The notes: generated from the letters alone by a model not told the origin. Positions 1 to 9,132 are shown, counted from the first letter of the stretch. The stretch is DNA of 64,000 nucleotides from JALYUM01 sp036688685 (GCF_036688685.1 NZ_JAQQPS010000021.1:45332-109331), one strand, 5' to 3'. Translations and numbers: made by a program.

Positions 1-2
1 TC

Positions 3-533
3 GCGGGCGCCGTGTATGCGATCAGGAACGACGACGAGATCATCAACACCGCGCCGGACGTCTACCTTGCCTCGGGACAGACCACGCGCCGTGGCGTCGA
101 ACTGGACCTGCGCTACCAGATCAGCCCCGACTTCAACGCTTACCTCAGCTATGGCCGCATCCTGCGTGCGCAACTGGACAATCCGACGCCCGGCACCGGC
201 GCCCGGCTCTCGGTCCCGGCCCACACCTGGAAAGCCGGTGCCGGCCAGCGCCGCGCGCTCGGGTCGGGCCACCTGGCGCTCAATGGCGACGTGTACGTCA
301 CCGCCGCCAATCCGTACTACATGGGCACGCCCTCCCGGCAGCGCGCCATGCCGACCTACGTGCGCTATGACGTGAAGGCAGCCTACGACGTCGGCACCTG
401 GCAGGCGGCCCTGTTCGCGACCTTCCAGCCGCATGAAACGGCCAGCGACATCGCCTACGGCAGCGCCGCCGGGCTGCTGGTGTCGACCGTGCCGCGCACG
501 CAGGCCGGCGCATCGCTGCGCCACTTCTTCTGA
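3..533 (+). CDS. TonB-dependent outer-membrane receptor, C-terminal fragment
   Basis: The reading frame is open from the window edge to TGA at 531-533, so only about the last 176 residues are seen. Alternating polar/hydrophobic strands, the internal segment RRGVELDLRYQISPDFNAYL and a terminal strand ending in phenylalanine (SLRHFF) are typical of the last beta strands of a TonB-dependent receptor barrel. It would import a metal chelate or similar ligand across the outer membrane. The ABC ATPase gene follows after 17 bases, and the downstream permease, DUF3299 gene and Fur/Zur regulator suggest a metal-related operon. The substrate cannot be read from this fragment. Confidence 0.85.
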   Translation, partial: AGAVYAIRNDDEIINTAPDVYLASGQTTRRGVELDLRYQISPDFNAYLSYGRILRAQLDNPTPGTGARLSVPAHTWKAGAGQRRALGSGHLALNGDVYVTAANPYYMGTPSRQRAMPTYVRYDVKAAYDVGTWQAALFATFQPHETASDIAYGSAAGLLVSTVPRTQAGASLRHFF

Positions 534-550
534 GCAAGGCGGGATCTGCG

Positions 551-1261
551 ATGAATGCTGCCATTGCCATCGACGGTGTGCGCTTCGGCTGGCGCGGGCC
601 GGCTGACGCCTGCCTCGACTTGCCGCACTTTTCGGTGGCGCAGGGCGAGCGCGTGTTCATCCATGGCCCCAGCGGCAGTGGCAAGAGCACGCTGCTGGCC
701 ATCCTGGCCGGCGTGCTGGTGCCGCAGGCCGGCAGCGTGCGCATTGGCGCCACCGACATTGCGGCCCTGCCAGCCGGCCGGCGCGATCGGTTCCGAGCCG
801 ACCATGTCGGCTTCCTGTTCCAGCAATTGAACCTGCTACCCTACCTGTCGGTGCTCGACAATGTTTTGCTGCCGTGCCGCCTTTCCCTGCACCGCCGCCT
901 GCGCGCCGAGGCTGCGTCCGGCGCCAGCGCGCGCGCCGAAGCGCAGCGCCTGCTGGCGAACCTGGGCATCGCGCCGGACCTGTACTTGCGCCCGAGCGCG
1001 CAACTGAGCGTCGGCCAGCAACAGCGCGTCGCTGCCGCGCGCGCCCTGATCGGGCGCCCCGACATCCTGATTGCCGACGAACCCAGCGCCGCCCTGGACG
1101 CCGCCAACGAGCAGGGTTTCCTCGAGCTGGTCATGGCCGAAACGACCTTTCCGGCGGCCCTGATCATGGTCAGCCACGACCTGCGCCTGGCGGCGCCGTT
1201 CGACCGCTGCGTCGCGCTGGCGGACCTGAACCTGGCGCGACCTGGCGCCGTCGCGCCATGA
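551..1261 (+). CDS. ABC transporter ATP-binding protein (LolD/MacB type)
   Basis: A 236-residue ATPase with Walker A GPSGSGKST near residues 38-46, signature LSVGQQQR near 156 and Walker B ILIADEPSAALD near 175. Its size and motifs fit the single-domain ATPases that pair with FtsX/MacB-type permeases for lipoprotein or outer-membrane-related work rather than classical solute import. The stop TGA overlaps the start of the permease gene (ATGA at 1258-1261), so the two are translationally coupled. The ATPase itself is intact although its partner permease carries a premature stop. The substrate is unknown; the TonB receptor and DUF3299 neighbours suggest metal-limitation physiology. Confidence 0.92.
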   Translation: MNAAIAIDGVRFGWRGPADACLDLPHFSVAQGERVFIHGPSGSGKSTLLAILAGVLVPQAGSVRIGATDIAALPAGRRDRFRADHVGFLFQQLNLLPYLSVLDNVLLPCRLSLHRRLRAEAASGASARAEAQRLLANLGIAPDLYLRPSAQLSVGQQQRVAAARALIGRPDILIADEPSAALDAANEQGFLELVMAETTFPAALIMVSHDLRLAAPFDRCVALADLNLARPGAVAP

Positions 1262-2520
1262 CCACCATCCTGCTGCTGGCCTGGAAAAGCGCCTGGAGCC
1301 GGCGCTTCGCACTGAGCCTGACCTTCCTGTCGATCACGCTGTCGGTGGCGCTGCTGGTCGCGGTGGAACGGATGCGCCACGGCGCCCACGCCAGCTTTGC
1401 AGCATCGGTATCGGGCACCGACCTGATCGTCGGGCCGCGCAGCCATCCGGTCCAGTTGTTGCTCCATGCCGTGTTCCACATCGGCGCGGTGGACACCGGC
1501 ATGGCGTGGGACAGCGTCGAACGCATCGCCGCCGACCCTGCCGTGGCATGGACGATTCCGCTGACGCTGGGCGACTCGCACCACGGCTTCCGGGTGCTGT
1601 CGACCTCGATCGCCTATTTCGAGCATTTCCGCTATGGCAGCCGGTAGCCGTTGCAGTTCGCCGCCGGCACGCGCTTTAACCAGCTGTTCGATGTGGTGCT
1701 GGGGGCCGAAGTGGCCAGCCGCCTGGGCTACCGCGTGGGCGACCGCCTGACCCTCGAGCACGGCCTGGAAGAAACCGGCCACGCCGGGCACGCCGATCGC
1801 CCCTTCACTGTGGCCGGCATCCTCGCGCCCACCGGTACGCCGGTCGACCGCACCCTGCACATTGGCCTGGAAGCGATGCAGGCGCTGCACCTCGACTGGC
1901 AAGGCGGCGCCCAGATCCCCGGGGGGCCAAACAAACCGGCCGACCTGCGCAAATTCGACCTGCGCCCGACCCAGGTGAGCGCCGTGCTGGTGGGCCTGAA
2001 ACAGCGCGCGGCGGTCCTGCGCATGCAGCGGCTGCTGCCGGCCAGGATGGCCGAACCGGTCAGCGCCGTCATGCCCGGCGCCGCGCTCGACCAGCTATGG
2101 CGCCTGACCGCCGGCGTCGAGAGCGCGCTGCGCGCCGTCGCGGCGCTGGTACTGGTGGTGGCGCTGGCCGGCCTGGCCGCCGCCGTGCTGACCAGCCTGC
2201 ACGAGCGGCGCCGTGAAATGGCGGTCCTGCGCGCGCTCGGCGCCAGCCCCGGCCACATTTTTATGTTGATGCTGTGCGAAGGCCTGGGCCTGTGCCTGGC
2301 CGGCAGCGCGGCCGGCGGGGCCATTGTGCAGCTCGCTGCAACCGGCCTGGCGCCGGCGCTGCTGGCGCGCTTCGGACTGGTGCTCGAGATCGCGGCGCCC
2401 GGCCCTGACGAATGGCTGCTGCTGGCCACCATCATGGGTGCCGGGCTGGCAGTGAGCCTGCTACCAGGCTGGCGCGCTTATCGCCTGTCGCTGGCCGACG
2501 GCCTGTCCCCGAAAGTATGA
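1258..2520 (+). pseudogene. FtsX-family ABC transporter permease, interrupted by in-frame TAG
   Basis: The ATG at 1258 overlaps the ATPase stop, and one frame runs to TGA at 2518-2520 (420 codons) except for TAG at 1645-1647, codon 130. The upstream part has the N-terminal membrane anchor (LSLTFLSITLSVALLVAV) and the start of the periplasmic domain. The downstream part resumes in the same frame with PLQFAAGTRFNQLFDVVLGA and carries the last three membrane segments and the family hallmark REMAVLRALGASP. Homology-like sequence is continuous across the stop, so a single substitution (for example CAG to TAG) is the simplest explanation. An alternative start TTG at 1651 could yield only a truncated protein lacking the first membrane segment. 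It could be a true pseudogene or a sequencing error. Confidence 0.85.
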
Positions 2521-3137
2521 CGATGCGTGGCAAGATCTTTCTCATCCTGGCATTGGCGGCACTGGCGGCCGGCGCGCTGTTGCTCGCGCGGCTCAACCAG
2601 CCCCGGACAGCGACGCCCACAGCACCGGCGCCGCCGGCGCGCGCCCCGATCCTGGTGCCGGACGCGCCGTTCGAAGAGACCGACTGGTTCGCCCTGGTGC
2701 CGCGTGATTGGGAGCCCGGCAAGACCTTCGGCGCAGACATCGCGCGCTTGAGCGACAAGGACCCGCGCGCCATCGACGCACTGGAAAAACTGCGCGCGGC
2801 CTGGGCCGATGCCCCGGTCGAACCGGCAATGGCCGGCGCACGCATCCGGATCGGCGGCTTCGTCATCCCGCTCGACACCGACAATGGCGCCGTCACCGAA
2901 TTCCTGCTGGTGCCGTATTTCGGCGCCTGCATCCACGCGCCGCCCCCGCCGGCGAACCAGGTCATCCACGTGTTCGCGCGCCGCCCGCTGCGGCACCTGA
3001 CGATGATGCACCCGGTGTATGTGAGCGGCACACTGCGCGTGGCACGCGACAAAACGCCGGGTAGCGCGGCCGGTTTGATCGACACGATCGGCTACGAGAT
3101 GGACCTCGAGAAAGTGGCGCCGTACAAGCTGGATTGA
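2517..3137 (+). CDS. DUF3299 family protein, exported or membrane-anchored
   Basis: The ATG at 2517 overlaps the permease stop (ATGA), giving 206 residues; a second ATG at 2523 is equally plausible. The N-terminus has one hydrophobic stretch (about residues 6-24) that acts as a signal or anchor. The C-terminal half contains RIGGFVIPLDTDNGAVTEFL and the strongly conserved FGACIHAPPPPANQ, hallmarks of the DUF3299 family. Its biochemical role is not established. Genes of this family commonly sit next to FtsX-type permeases and TonB receptors, as here, which suggests a periplasmic accessory to that ABC system. Confidence 0.85.
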   Translation: MTMRGKIFLILALAALAAGALLLARLNQPRTATPTAPAPPARAPILVPDAPFEETDWFALVPRDWEPGKTFGADIARLSDKDPRAIDALEKLRAAWADAPVEPAMAGARIRIGGFVIPLDTDNGAVTEFLLVPYFGACIHAPPPPANQVIHVFARRPLRHLTMMHPVYVSGTLRVARDKTPGSAAGLIDTIGYEMDLEKVAPYKLD

Positions 3138-3211
3138 GGCAGCCGCCCAAGGCAGGCGACGCTGCGGCGCCGGGACCTGCGTGCTAAAATCGTGCTTACA
3201 AGGGATAAACA

Positions 3212-3649
3212 ATGCAATTCACAGCGGCACAACAAGCGGAAACACTGATCAGGGCCACCGGCGCCCGCCTGACACGCTCGCGCAGCCGCGTGCTCATTTT
3301 CCTGCTCGAGCAAGCCCGTCCCCTGACCCACCACGAGATCCATGAACAGCTGCCCGGCGACGTCATCGACGCCGTCACGCTGTATCGCGTGCTCGAATGG
3401 CTGACCGCCAACAACATGATCCACCGCATTGCCGGCGCCGACCAGGTCTGGCATTTCAGTGCCAGCAGCAGCGCCAGGCCAGGCGACCACAACCATGACC
3501 ATGCGCATTTCCAGTGCACCAATTGCGATTCGGTAACGTGCTTTAACGACATGCCGCTGCCAAAACGTCAAAAGATGCCAGACGGGTTCACCAGCCAGGA
3601 AGTCGAATTCCTCATCAAGGGTATTTGCCCGCGCTGCGGCGAACAATAA
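3212..3649 (+). CDS. Fur-family metalloregulator, Zur-like
   Basis: A 145-residue Fur-family protein. The N-terminal winged helix includes LTRSRSRVLIFLLEQARPLT and LYRVLEWLTANNMIHRI. A His-rich linker (HNHDHAHFQC) precedes the CTNC and CPRC pairs that form the structural zinc site. The longer CxxC spacing pattern and the TonB/ABC/DUF3299 operon just upstream favour a zinc-sensing Zur role over iron-sensing Fur, but this is inference. It starts 74 bases after the DUF3299 gene behind AAGGGATAAACA; a weak -10-like TAAAAT lies at 3185-3190, so it may be transcribed both with the operon and on its own. Confidence 0.85.
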   Translation: MQFTAAQQAETLIRATGARLTRSRSRVLIFLLEQARPLTHHEIHEQLPGDVIDAVTLYRVLEWLTANNMIHRIAGADQVWHFSASSSARPGDHNHDHAHFQCTNCDSVTCFNDMPLPKRQKMPDGFTSQEVEFLIKGICPRCGEQ

Positions 3650-4229
3650 GCACAGCAAGCGACCACCGTTCGGGCTGCGATGCTGACAACGCGGCGAAAG
3701 ACGCGCCATCAGGGAACGTATTTCCGCTAAAAACAAGCTTGCGGCGTCGCTGGCAATGCCGAGATTCGGTTGGTTCAGCTTTGCAACGGTCATTTGCTGC
3801 CACCGCGCACAGTACCCCGATGCCGGCGCAACCGAGCGCCCCGAGACGCAGGCCGTCCGGACGAGTCCGGGGAAAGATCGGCACCGGGATTTCATTACGA
3901 CAATGAAATACCTATTTTTCCTGGCGATTTTTTGTTTACAATAATGTATTGCTAACACTAAAACAGTGTGGTGCCAGGGTAGCCAGAAGCGACGCCTTGC
4001 GGCCTTATCATAAAAGCAACTGGACTTTTCCGGCGAGAACGCGCAGTCAGCCGGGCTCACTGGCGGCGTGGAATGGCTTGAAACCTCGTCACAACGATCG
4101 GCACGCTGTGCAGGCAACGCTGACAGGTGCGTCCCGCAGCACCAGATCGCCCTTGCGAATGCAGGCAAACACCGGATCGTTTGAGGCGACAATCGCCGCA
4201 CGAACATCCAATGAAGACAGGTAGGCAGG
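3650..4229 (+). other. 580-base intergenic stretch, no convincing gene
   Basis: Short ORFs on both strands here have no recognisable family features. The stretch contains a short hairpin (CCGGAC-GA-GTCCGG, 3857-3870), a perfect inverted repeat at 3889-3909, and an AT-rich tract at 3910-3955 that could hold a promoter for the small gene at 4230. No tRNA, small RNA or riboswitch could be recognised by eye. Confidence 0.5.
3889..3909. repeat. Perfect 8-bp inverted repeat, possible operator
   Basis: Arms ATTTCATT and AATGAAAT are separated by the five bases ACGAC. The element is followed immediately by an AT-rich tract and lies about 320 bases before the small zinc-ribbon-like gene. Its symmetry and AT content resemble a regulator-binding site. 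It is not a recognisable Fur or Zur box, and no binding protein can be named. Confidence 0.4.
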
Positions 4230-4514
4230 ATGGAAAGTTTCGAGTTGTGGCAGTCGAGAATGAAGGAGCTGACTGATTTGGGGGAAAAAGGCACGATGTT
4301 GTTTCTTGCGTACAAACCGATCTCTGAATCGGATGCCAAGGCAGCAGGCTTCGAGCTGGTCGGCACAACCTGGGACGCATCGGGGAACCCGGCCAAGGCC
4401 TACAAGCCCGGTTCCACCAAGATAACGGCATACGTTTGTGTCGTCTGCAACAGAACGTCCAAGCTGGACCAAGGCATGTATTGCTGCGGAAAAAAACGCA
4501 TCCTGAGTAGCTGA
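4230..4514 (+). CDS. Small zinc-ribbon-like protein of unknown function
   Basis: A 94-residue protein preceded by an AGG-rich ribosome-binding region (GACAGGTAGGCAGG). The C-terminus has a CVVC pair and a CC pair about 14 residues later (YCCGKK), which could bind a metal as a small zinc ribbon. The middle contains GFELVGTTWDASGNPAKAYK. There is no signal peptide, so it is probably cytosolic. I do not recognise a named family. It stands alone between the Zur-like regulator and the chemotaxis receptor, and a link to zinc homeostasis is only a guess from position. Confidence 0.6.
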   Translation: MESFELWQSRMKELTDLGEKGTMLFLAYKPISESDAKAAGFELVGTTWDASGNPAKAYKPGSTKITAYVCVVCNRTSKLDQGMYCCGKKRILSS

Positions 4515-4922
4515 CAAGTCTGCGCGTGGGCGACCTCCCGGGCTGTGCCTGGTGAATCCGGGCGCTACGCACAGGACCTGGCAGCCAGGCTGCGCGTCAT
4601 GTCAATGCGCTATCGGCGCCAGTGAGATCGAGCGCCCACCTTCGCGATGATGCCGGCATCAAGCCCGTCAGCCCCCCGAACATTCTGTGCGCCCGTGTCA
4701 GGCGCCGTTGGTTTGCGCGACGTCTGGCCCAGAATGCCGATCGGACCAGCGCCCGCCGGCGACGGCCATAGTTCCCCGACGATTGCAAGGCTTGCGCTCG
4801 CCACGCCGGTTGTTGTCTGTCGCATTCACACACAAACCAAAAAAAATTTCCCAATAAAACTTATAATTGCATCTTAGAACTAATTAATGCGTGGGATGGT
4901 CCCGCCAAACTGGAAGATGAGA
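4515..4922 (+). other. Intergenic stretch before the chemotaxis receptor
   Basis: No ORF in 4515-4886 looks like a real gene on either strand. An AT-rich tract at 4835-4885 contains TATAAT at 4862-4867, a good -10 candidate for the downstream chemotaxis receptor, without a convincing -35. The flagellar sigma-28 consensus was not seen. Confidence 0.5.
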
Positions 4923-6584
4923 ATGTTGAAGAGTTTTGTTTCAAATATGCGGATCGGGAAGCGCCTGGGTATCGGCTTTGTGTTGATCCTGGCCATGACG
5001 GTACTGATCGCCATCGTCGGCGCGTCGCGCCTGAGTAACGTGGCGAGCGCGACCCGTGTCATGATGGCCGAGCCGTTGACCAAAGAACGCCTGATCACCG
5101 ACTGGTATGGCCTCAATTTCGCCTCGATTCGTCGCACAGCCGCCATTGTCAAGAGCAGCGACCCTGCTCTTGGCCCGTATTTCAAGGAGGACGCAGCCGC
5201 CTCCGTGGCGCGCGCTGCCGAACTGCTCAAGCAGATCGAGCCACTGATCGCCGGGGACAAGGAAAAAGTGCTGTTCGAGAAAATTCTCGCGCAGCGCAAG
5301 GTGTACAGCGCCTCGCGCGACGGGGCCGTCAAGGCCAAGGCAGCCGGCGATGAAGAAGGCGCCATCCGGATCCTCGACAGTGCATTTACGCCGGCGGCCA
5401 AGGTGTACCAGGATTTGCTGCAAGCCCTGGTGACCTTGCAGCGCGAAAGCATCGATGCCACCGCCAAGGACATCGATGCCGACGCCACCCACGATGTCAC
5501 CCTGATCATCGCGCTGACCGGGTTTGCGCTGGCGTTTGGCGCACTCTGTTCGTGGCTGCTGACTACGGGCATCACCCGGCCGCTGCGCCAGGCGCTGGCG
5601 GCGGCCAAAACAGTGGCCGGCGGCGACCTGACACTCAACATCGATGTGTCCTCGCAGGATGAAACCGGCGCACTGCTGCATGCCCTGAGCGATATGAACG
5701 ACAACCTGGTCAACATCGTCACCCAGGTCCGCAGCGGCACGGACAGCATTGCCACGGCGTCGAGCGAGATTGCGGCCGGCAATATGGACTTGTCGTCCCG
5801 CACCGAGCAGCAGGCCAGCTCGCTCGAAGAAACCGCGTCGTCGATGGAAGAATTGACGTCGACGGTGAAACAGAACGCCGACAACGCGCGCCAGGCCAAC
5901 CAGCTGGCGCACGCCGCAGCCGAGATTGCCAGCCGCGGTGGTTCGGTGGTGGCCGAGGTGATTGCGACGATGGGTTCGATCAATGCGTCGTCACGCAAGA
6001 TCGTCGACATCATCAGCGTCATCGACGGTATCGCGTTCCAGACCAATATCCTGGCGTTGAACGCCGCCGTTGAAGCGGCCCGGGCCGGTGAGCAGGGACG
6101 CGGTTTTGCCGTGGTTGCCAGCGAAGTGCGCAACCTGGCCCAACGCTCGGCAGCCGCGGCCAGGGAAATCAAGGGTTTGATCGACGATTCGGTCAGCAAT
6201 GTGGGCATCGGCACCAGGCTGGTCGACCAGGCCGGCGCGACGATGGGCGAAGTGGTCGCCAGCGTCAAGCGGGTGACCGACATCATCGGCGAAATCGCCA
6301 GTGCCAGTCAGGAGCAGACCCATGGTATCGAACAGGTCAACCAGGCGATCAGCCAGATGGACCAGGTGACCCAGCAAAATGCGGCGCTGGTCGAAGAAGC
6401 GGCGGCGGCTGCCGATTCGCTGCAAAATCAGGCGCATGGGCTGGCCGACGTGGTCGGCGTGTTCAAACTGCGCGCCCAGGAAACCGGGGCTGGTCGCCAT
6501 GCACCAGCGCCCGCCTCTGCCGCGCGTGCAGGTGCGCACGTAAAACAGCTGGGCCTGGCTAACGGGCGCAAGAGCGAGCGCTAA
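4923..6584 (+). CDS. Methyl-accepting chemotaxis protein
   Basis: The ATG at 4923 is chosen because GGAAG lies six bases upstream; ATGs at 4887 and 4917 are possible but lack that spacing. The 553-residue protein has a first membrane segment at about 17-35, a roughly 155-residue periplasmic four-helix sensor with no Cache signature, a second membrane segment at about 192-212, a HAMP domain, and the long cytoplasmic signalling coiled coil. The signalling tip around residue 370-400 carries the conserved IAFQTNILALNAAVEAARAG. The segment NMDLSSRTEQQASSLEETA is the usual adaptation-helix sequence of betaproteobacterial receptors. It should transmit a chemical signal to CheA/CheW; the ligand is unknown. 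It is a single-gene unit. Confidence 0.95.
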   Translation: MLKSFVSNMRIGKRLGIGFVLILAMTVLIAIVGASRLSNVASATRVMMAEPLTKERLITDWYGLNFASIRRTAAIVKSSDPALGPYFKEDAAASVARAAELLKQIEPLIAGDKEKVLFEKILAQRKVYSASRDGAVKAKAAGDEEGAIRILDSAFTPAAKVYQDLLQALVTLQRESIDATAKDIDADATHDVTLIIALTGFALAFGALCSWLLTTGITRPLRQALAAAKTVAGGDLTLNIDVSSQDETGALLHALSDMNDNLVNIVTQVRSGTDSIATASSEIAAGNMDLSSRTEQQASSLEETASSMEELTSTVKQNADNARQANQLAHAAAEIASRGGSVVAEVIATMGSINASSRKIVDIISVIDGIAFQTNILALNAAVEAARAGEQGRGFAVVASEVRNLAQRSAAAAREIKGLIDDSVSNVGIGTRLVDQAGATMGEVVASVKRVTDIIGEIASASQEQTHGIEQVNQAISQMDQVTQQNAALVEEAAAAADSLQNQAHGLADVVGVFKLRAQETGAGRHAPAPASAARAGAHVKQLGLANGRKSER

Positions 6585-6616
6585 CCGCCCGTCACTGACG
6601 GCGCTGGCATGCAACT

Positions 6617-8149
6617 TCACGCCGCTGCTGCGATTTCTCCCGGGATCGATAGCGGCAACATCGAGCCCGTCGCGCCGTAGCGGGCATGCCATGACAGCGC
6701 CTCTTCCAGCACATGCGGGGTGTGGCCGCCGCGCAGGTTGGCCGCGGCCACATAGTCGCGCAGCATCTGGCGGTAAGGTTCCGCCACGCAGTTCTCGATG
6801 ATCACCGCAGCGCGCTCGCGCGGCGCCAGAGCGCGCAGGTCGGCCAGGCCAATCTCGGTCACGATGATGTCGACGTCGTGTTCATCGTGGTCGACATGCG
6901 CCACCATCGGCACAATGCTCGACACCAGGCCGCCCTTGGCGACCGACTTGGTGGCGAACACGGCCAGGTAGGCATTGCGCGCAAAGTCACCCGAGCCGCC
7001 GATGCCGTTCATGATGTGCGTGCCGCCCACGTGGGTCGAATTGACGTTGCCGTAAATATCGACCTCGAGCGCCGTGTTGATCGCGATGATGCCCAGGCGG
7101 CGTACCACCTCAGGGTGGTTGCTCACCTCTTGCGGGCGCAGCACCAGGCGGTCCTTGTAACGGGCGATGTCGCCGAACACCTGGGCGCCCTTCTGCGCCG
7201 ACAGCGTAATCGATGAACCGGAGGCGAAGTCGAGTTTGCCGGCGTCGAACAGGTCGAAGGTCGAATCCTGCAACACCTCCGAGTACATGGTCAAGTGCGC
7301 GAACGGGCTGTCGATGAAGCCGGCCATGACGGCATTGGCAATCGTGCCGATGCCCGCCTGGATCGGCATCAAGCGCTCGGTCAGGCGCCCCAGTGCCACT
7401 TCGCGCTCGAAAAAGGCGACCAGGTGCGCCGCAATTGCCGCCGTGTCGGCGTCGGCTGGCAGATTGGTCGAGCAGCTGTCGCCTTTCTCGGTGATCACGA
7501 TGGCGGCGATTTTTTCCGGGTCGATCATGATGGCGGTGGTGCCGATGCGGTCGCTCGCCGTCATCAAGGGAATCGGCTCGCGCTGCGGGCGATGTTTGGG
7601 AATGAAGATATCGTGCAGGCCTTCGAGCGCCAGCGAGTGCGCCAGGTTGATCTCGACGATGACCTTCTTCGCAAGAATCGCAAAACTGGCGCTGTTGCCC
7701 ACCGAGGTGGTCGGGATGATGGCGCCGCTGTCGGTGATGGCGATGGCTTCGATGATGGCGACATCGACCGGCGCGATCTGTCCGGTGCGCAGCAATTCAA
7801 CGGTTTCCGACAGGTGCTGATCGATGAACATCACTTCGCCGCGATTGATCGCCGCGCGCAGCGTGGGGTCGGACTGGAACGGCATGCGACGCGCCAGCAC
7901 GCCCGCTTGCGTGAGGATTTTGTCGACGTCGCCACCCAGCGATGCGCCGGTCATCAAGGTGACCTGCAGTGGCGTGTGGCGCGCGCGCTCGGCCAGCGCC
8001 AGCGGCACCGCCTTGGCATCGCCGGCGCGCGTGAAACCGCTCATGCCGATCGTCATGCCATCCTCGATCAAGGCGGCGGCGGCGGCAGCGCTGGTGACGC
8101 GCGCGCGCAACAACGGGTGGCGAATGCGATCCTGGTACTCGTCATGCAT
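6617..8149 (-). CDS. Acetyl-CoA hydrolase / succinate:CoA-transferase family protein
   Basis: The start at 8149 (MHDEYQDRIRHPLLRARV) has AAAGGAT upstream, giving 510 residues, normal for the AarC/Cat1/ScpC class. Visible features are the N-terminal GMTIGMSGFTRAGDAKAVP, the stretch MYSEVLQDSTFDLFDAGKL (the region where this family has its catalytic glutamate) and the C-terminal VTEIGLADLRALAPRERA. Such enzymes move CoA between succinate and acetate or propionate, or hydrolyse acetyl-CoA. The exact acid partner cannot be settled from sequence. It is convergent with the chemotaxis receptor, with 32 bases between the stops, and lies 41 bases downstream of the bestrophin-like gene on the same strand. 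Confidence 0.93.
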   Translation of the reverse strand: MHDEYQDRIRHPLLRARVTSAAAAAALIEDGMTIGMSGFTRAGDAKAVPLALAERARHTPLQVTLMTGASLGGDVDKILTQAGVLARRMPFQSDPTLRAAINRGEVMFIDQHLSETVELLRTGQIAPVDVAIIEAIAITDSGAIIPTTSVGNSASFAILAKKVIVEINLAHSLALEGLHDIFIPKHRPQREPIPLMTASDRIGTTAIMIDPEKIAAIVITEKGDSCSTNLPADADTAAIAAHLVAFFEREVALGRLTERLMPIQAGIGTIANAVMAGFIDSPFAHLTMYSEVLQDSTFDLFDAGKLDFASGSSITLSAQKGAQVFGDIARYKDRLVLRPQEVSNHPEVVRRLGIIAINTALEVDIYGNVNSTHVGGTHIMNGIGGSGDFARNAYLAVFATKSVAKGGLVSSIVPMVAHVDHDEHDVDIIVTEIGLADLRALAPRERAAVIIENCVAEPYRQMLRDYVAAANLRGGHTPHVLEEALSWHARYGATGSMLPLSIPGEIAAAA

Positions 8150-8190
8150 TGTGTATCCTTTTGAACGAAAAAAAACGGCCCGGCGGAAAG

Positions 8191-9132
8191 TTAAGTCAGG
8201 CAATCGTGCACCGGCGCCAGTGGCGCCGGTACGTACGGGTCGCGCAACGCCGAGCGCAGGTCGATTTCGATCGCGCGGCAAATGGCGTCGAGCGGCAAAT
8301 CGTTCGGTTCGAGGCCGAACGGCTCCTCGATCTCGTCGCCAAGCGCATCGAGACCGAAAAAGGTATAGGCAACGATGGCCACCACGAATGGCGTCATGAA
8401 GCCGATCGAATCGACCAGTCCGAACGGCAACAGGAAACAATACAGGTAGGCGGTGCGGTGCAATAACAGCGTGTAGGAGAACGGCACCGGGGTATTCCTG
8501 ATCCGTTCGCAAGCGGCGGCGGCGCCGGTCAGCGCCGACAGGGTGCTGTCGATCGCCACGACCAGGCAAGGGTCGATGCGGCCCTGTTGCAGGCACAGGC
8601 GCAAATCCATGCCCATGGCGAGCATCAGGAAGTCCGGCTTGTGCAGCGCCTGCTGCATCTGCGCCCATTCGGCCGGCAGCAACAAGGCCTGCATGCCGGC
8701 GTGCGATGGCTGGCTGCGCAACAGGTCGCGCAGCGCATGGCTAAAGGCGATGGCCCGGTAGATCATGCGCACACGCACATCCGTCAAGCCATCGGCGGCC
8801 TGGGCCGGCGCCGGATGGTCAATCAGGCTGAGGCACTGGCGCGCCAGATTGCGGCTGCGCAGCACCAGTTCACCCCACAGCTTGCGCCCTTCCCAGAAGC
8901 GGTCGTAGGCGGCGTTATTGCGAAACCCGAGGAAGATCGACAACGGCAAGCCGATCAGCGTGAACGGGATCGTCGACAAGGTGATCTTCAGTGCGAACAG
9001 ATCGCCGTGCGACCAGGTCACGAGGGTGGCGATGCCGATATTGACGAGCAACGCCGGCAAAATGCGCGGCAACACCGAGCCGCGCAAGGCGAGGAACAAT
9101 TTGAGCCCGGAGGGCCGCTCGCGTACCATCAT
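8191..9132 (-). CDS. Bestrophin-family (UPF0187/YneE-like) membrane protein
   Basis: A 313-residue protein matching the bacterial bestrophin homologues, pentameric anion or cation channels of the inner membrane. Characteristic segments are IPFTLIGLPLSIFLGFRNNAAYDRFWEGRK, here spanning roughly residues 55-85, and a second hydrophobic pair around YLYCFLLPFGLVDSIGFM. The C-terminal EIEEPFGLEPNDLPL is strongly conserved in this family. The start is MMVRERP at 9132 or the second ATG at 9129. It is divergent from the MarR-type regulator gene; the palindrome at 9181-9217 lies in the shared promoter region and may control it. Confidence 0.92.
   Translation of the reverse strand: MMVRERPSGLKLFLALRGSVLPRILPALLVNIGIATLVTWSHGDLFALKITLSTIPFTLIGLPLSIFLGFRNNAAYDRFWEGRKLWGELVLRSRNLARQCLSLIDHPAPAQAADGLTDVRVRMIYRAIAFSHALRDLLRSQPSHAGMQALLLPAEWAQMQQALHKPDFLMLAMGMDLRLCLQQGRIDPCLVVAIDSTLSALTGAAAACERIRNTPVPFSYTLLLHRTAYLYCFLLPFGLVDSIGFMTPFVVAIVAYTFFGLDALGDEIEEPFGLEPNDLPLDAICRAIEIDLRSALRDPYVPAPLAPVHDCLT

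Noticed and set aside
841..1902. 353-codon minus-strand ORF across the ABC ATPase and permease
   Set aside because: Shadow of two real genes on the other strand; composition is non-protein-like.
3857..3870. CCGGAC-GA-GTCCGG as a terminator after the Zur-like gene
   Set aside because: Two-base loop, over 200 bases after the stop and no T-tract.
4880..6286. 468-codon minus-strand ORF opposite the chemotaxis receptor
   Set aside because: Serine/alanine-rich shadow of the receptor; no motifs, no ribosome site.
6589..6601. Short hairpin between the chemotaxis receptor and CoA-transferase stops as a terminator
   Set aside because: Six-base stem with a one-base loop and no T-tract; a one-base loop cannot form.
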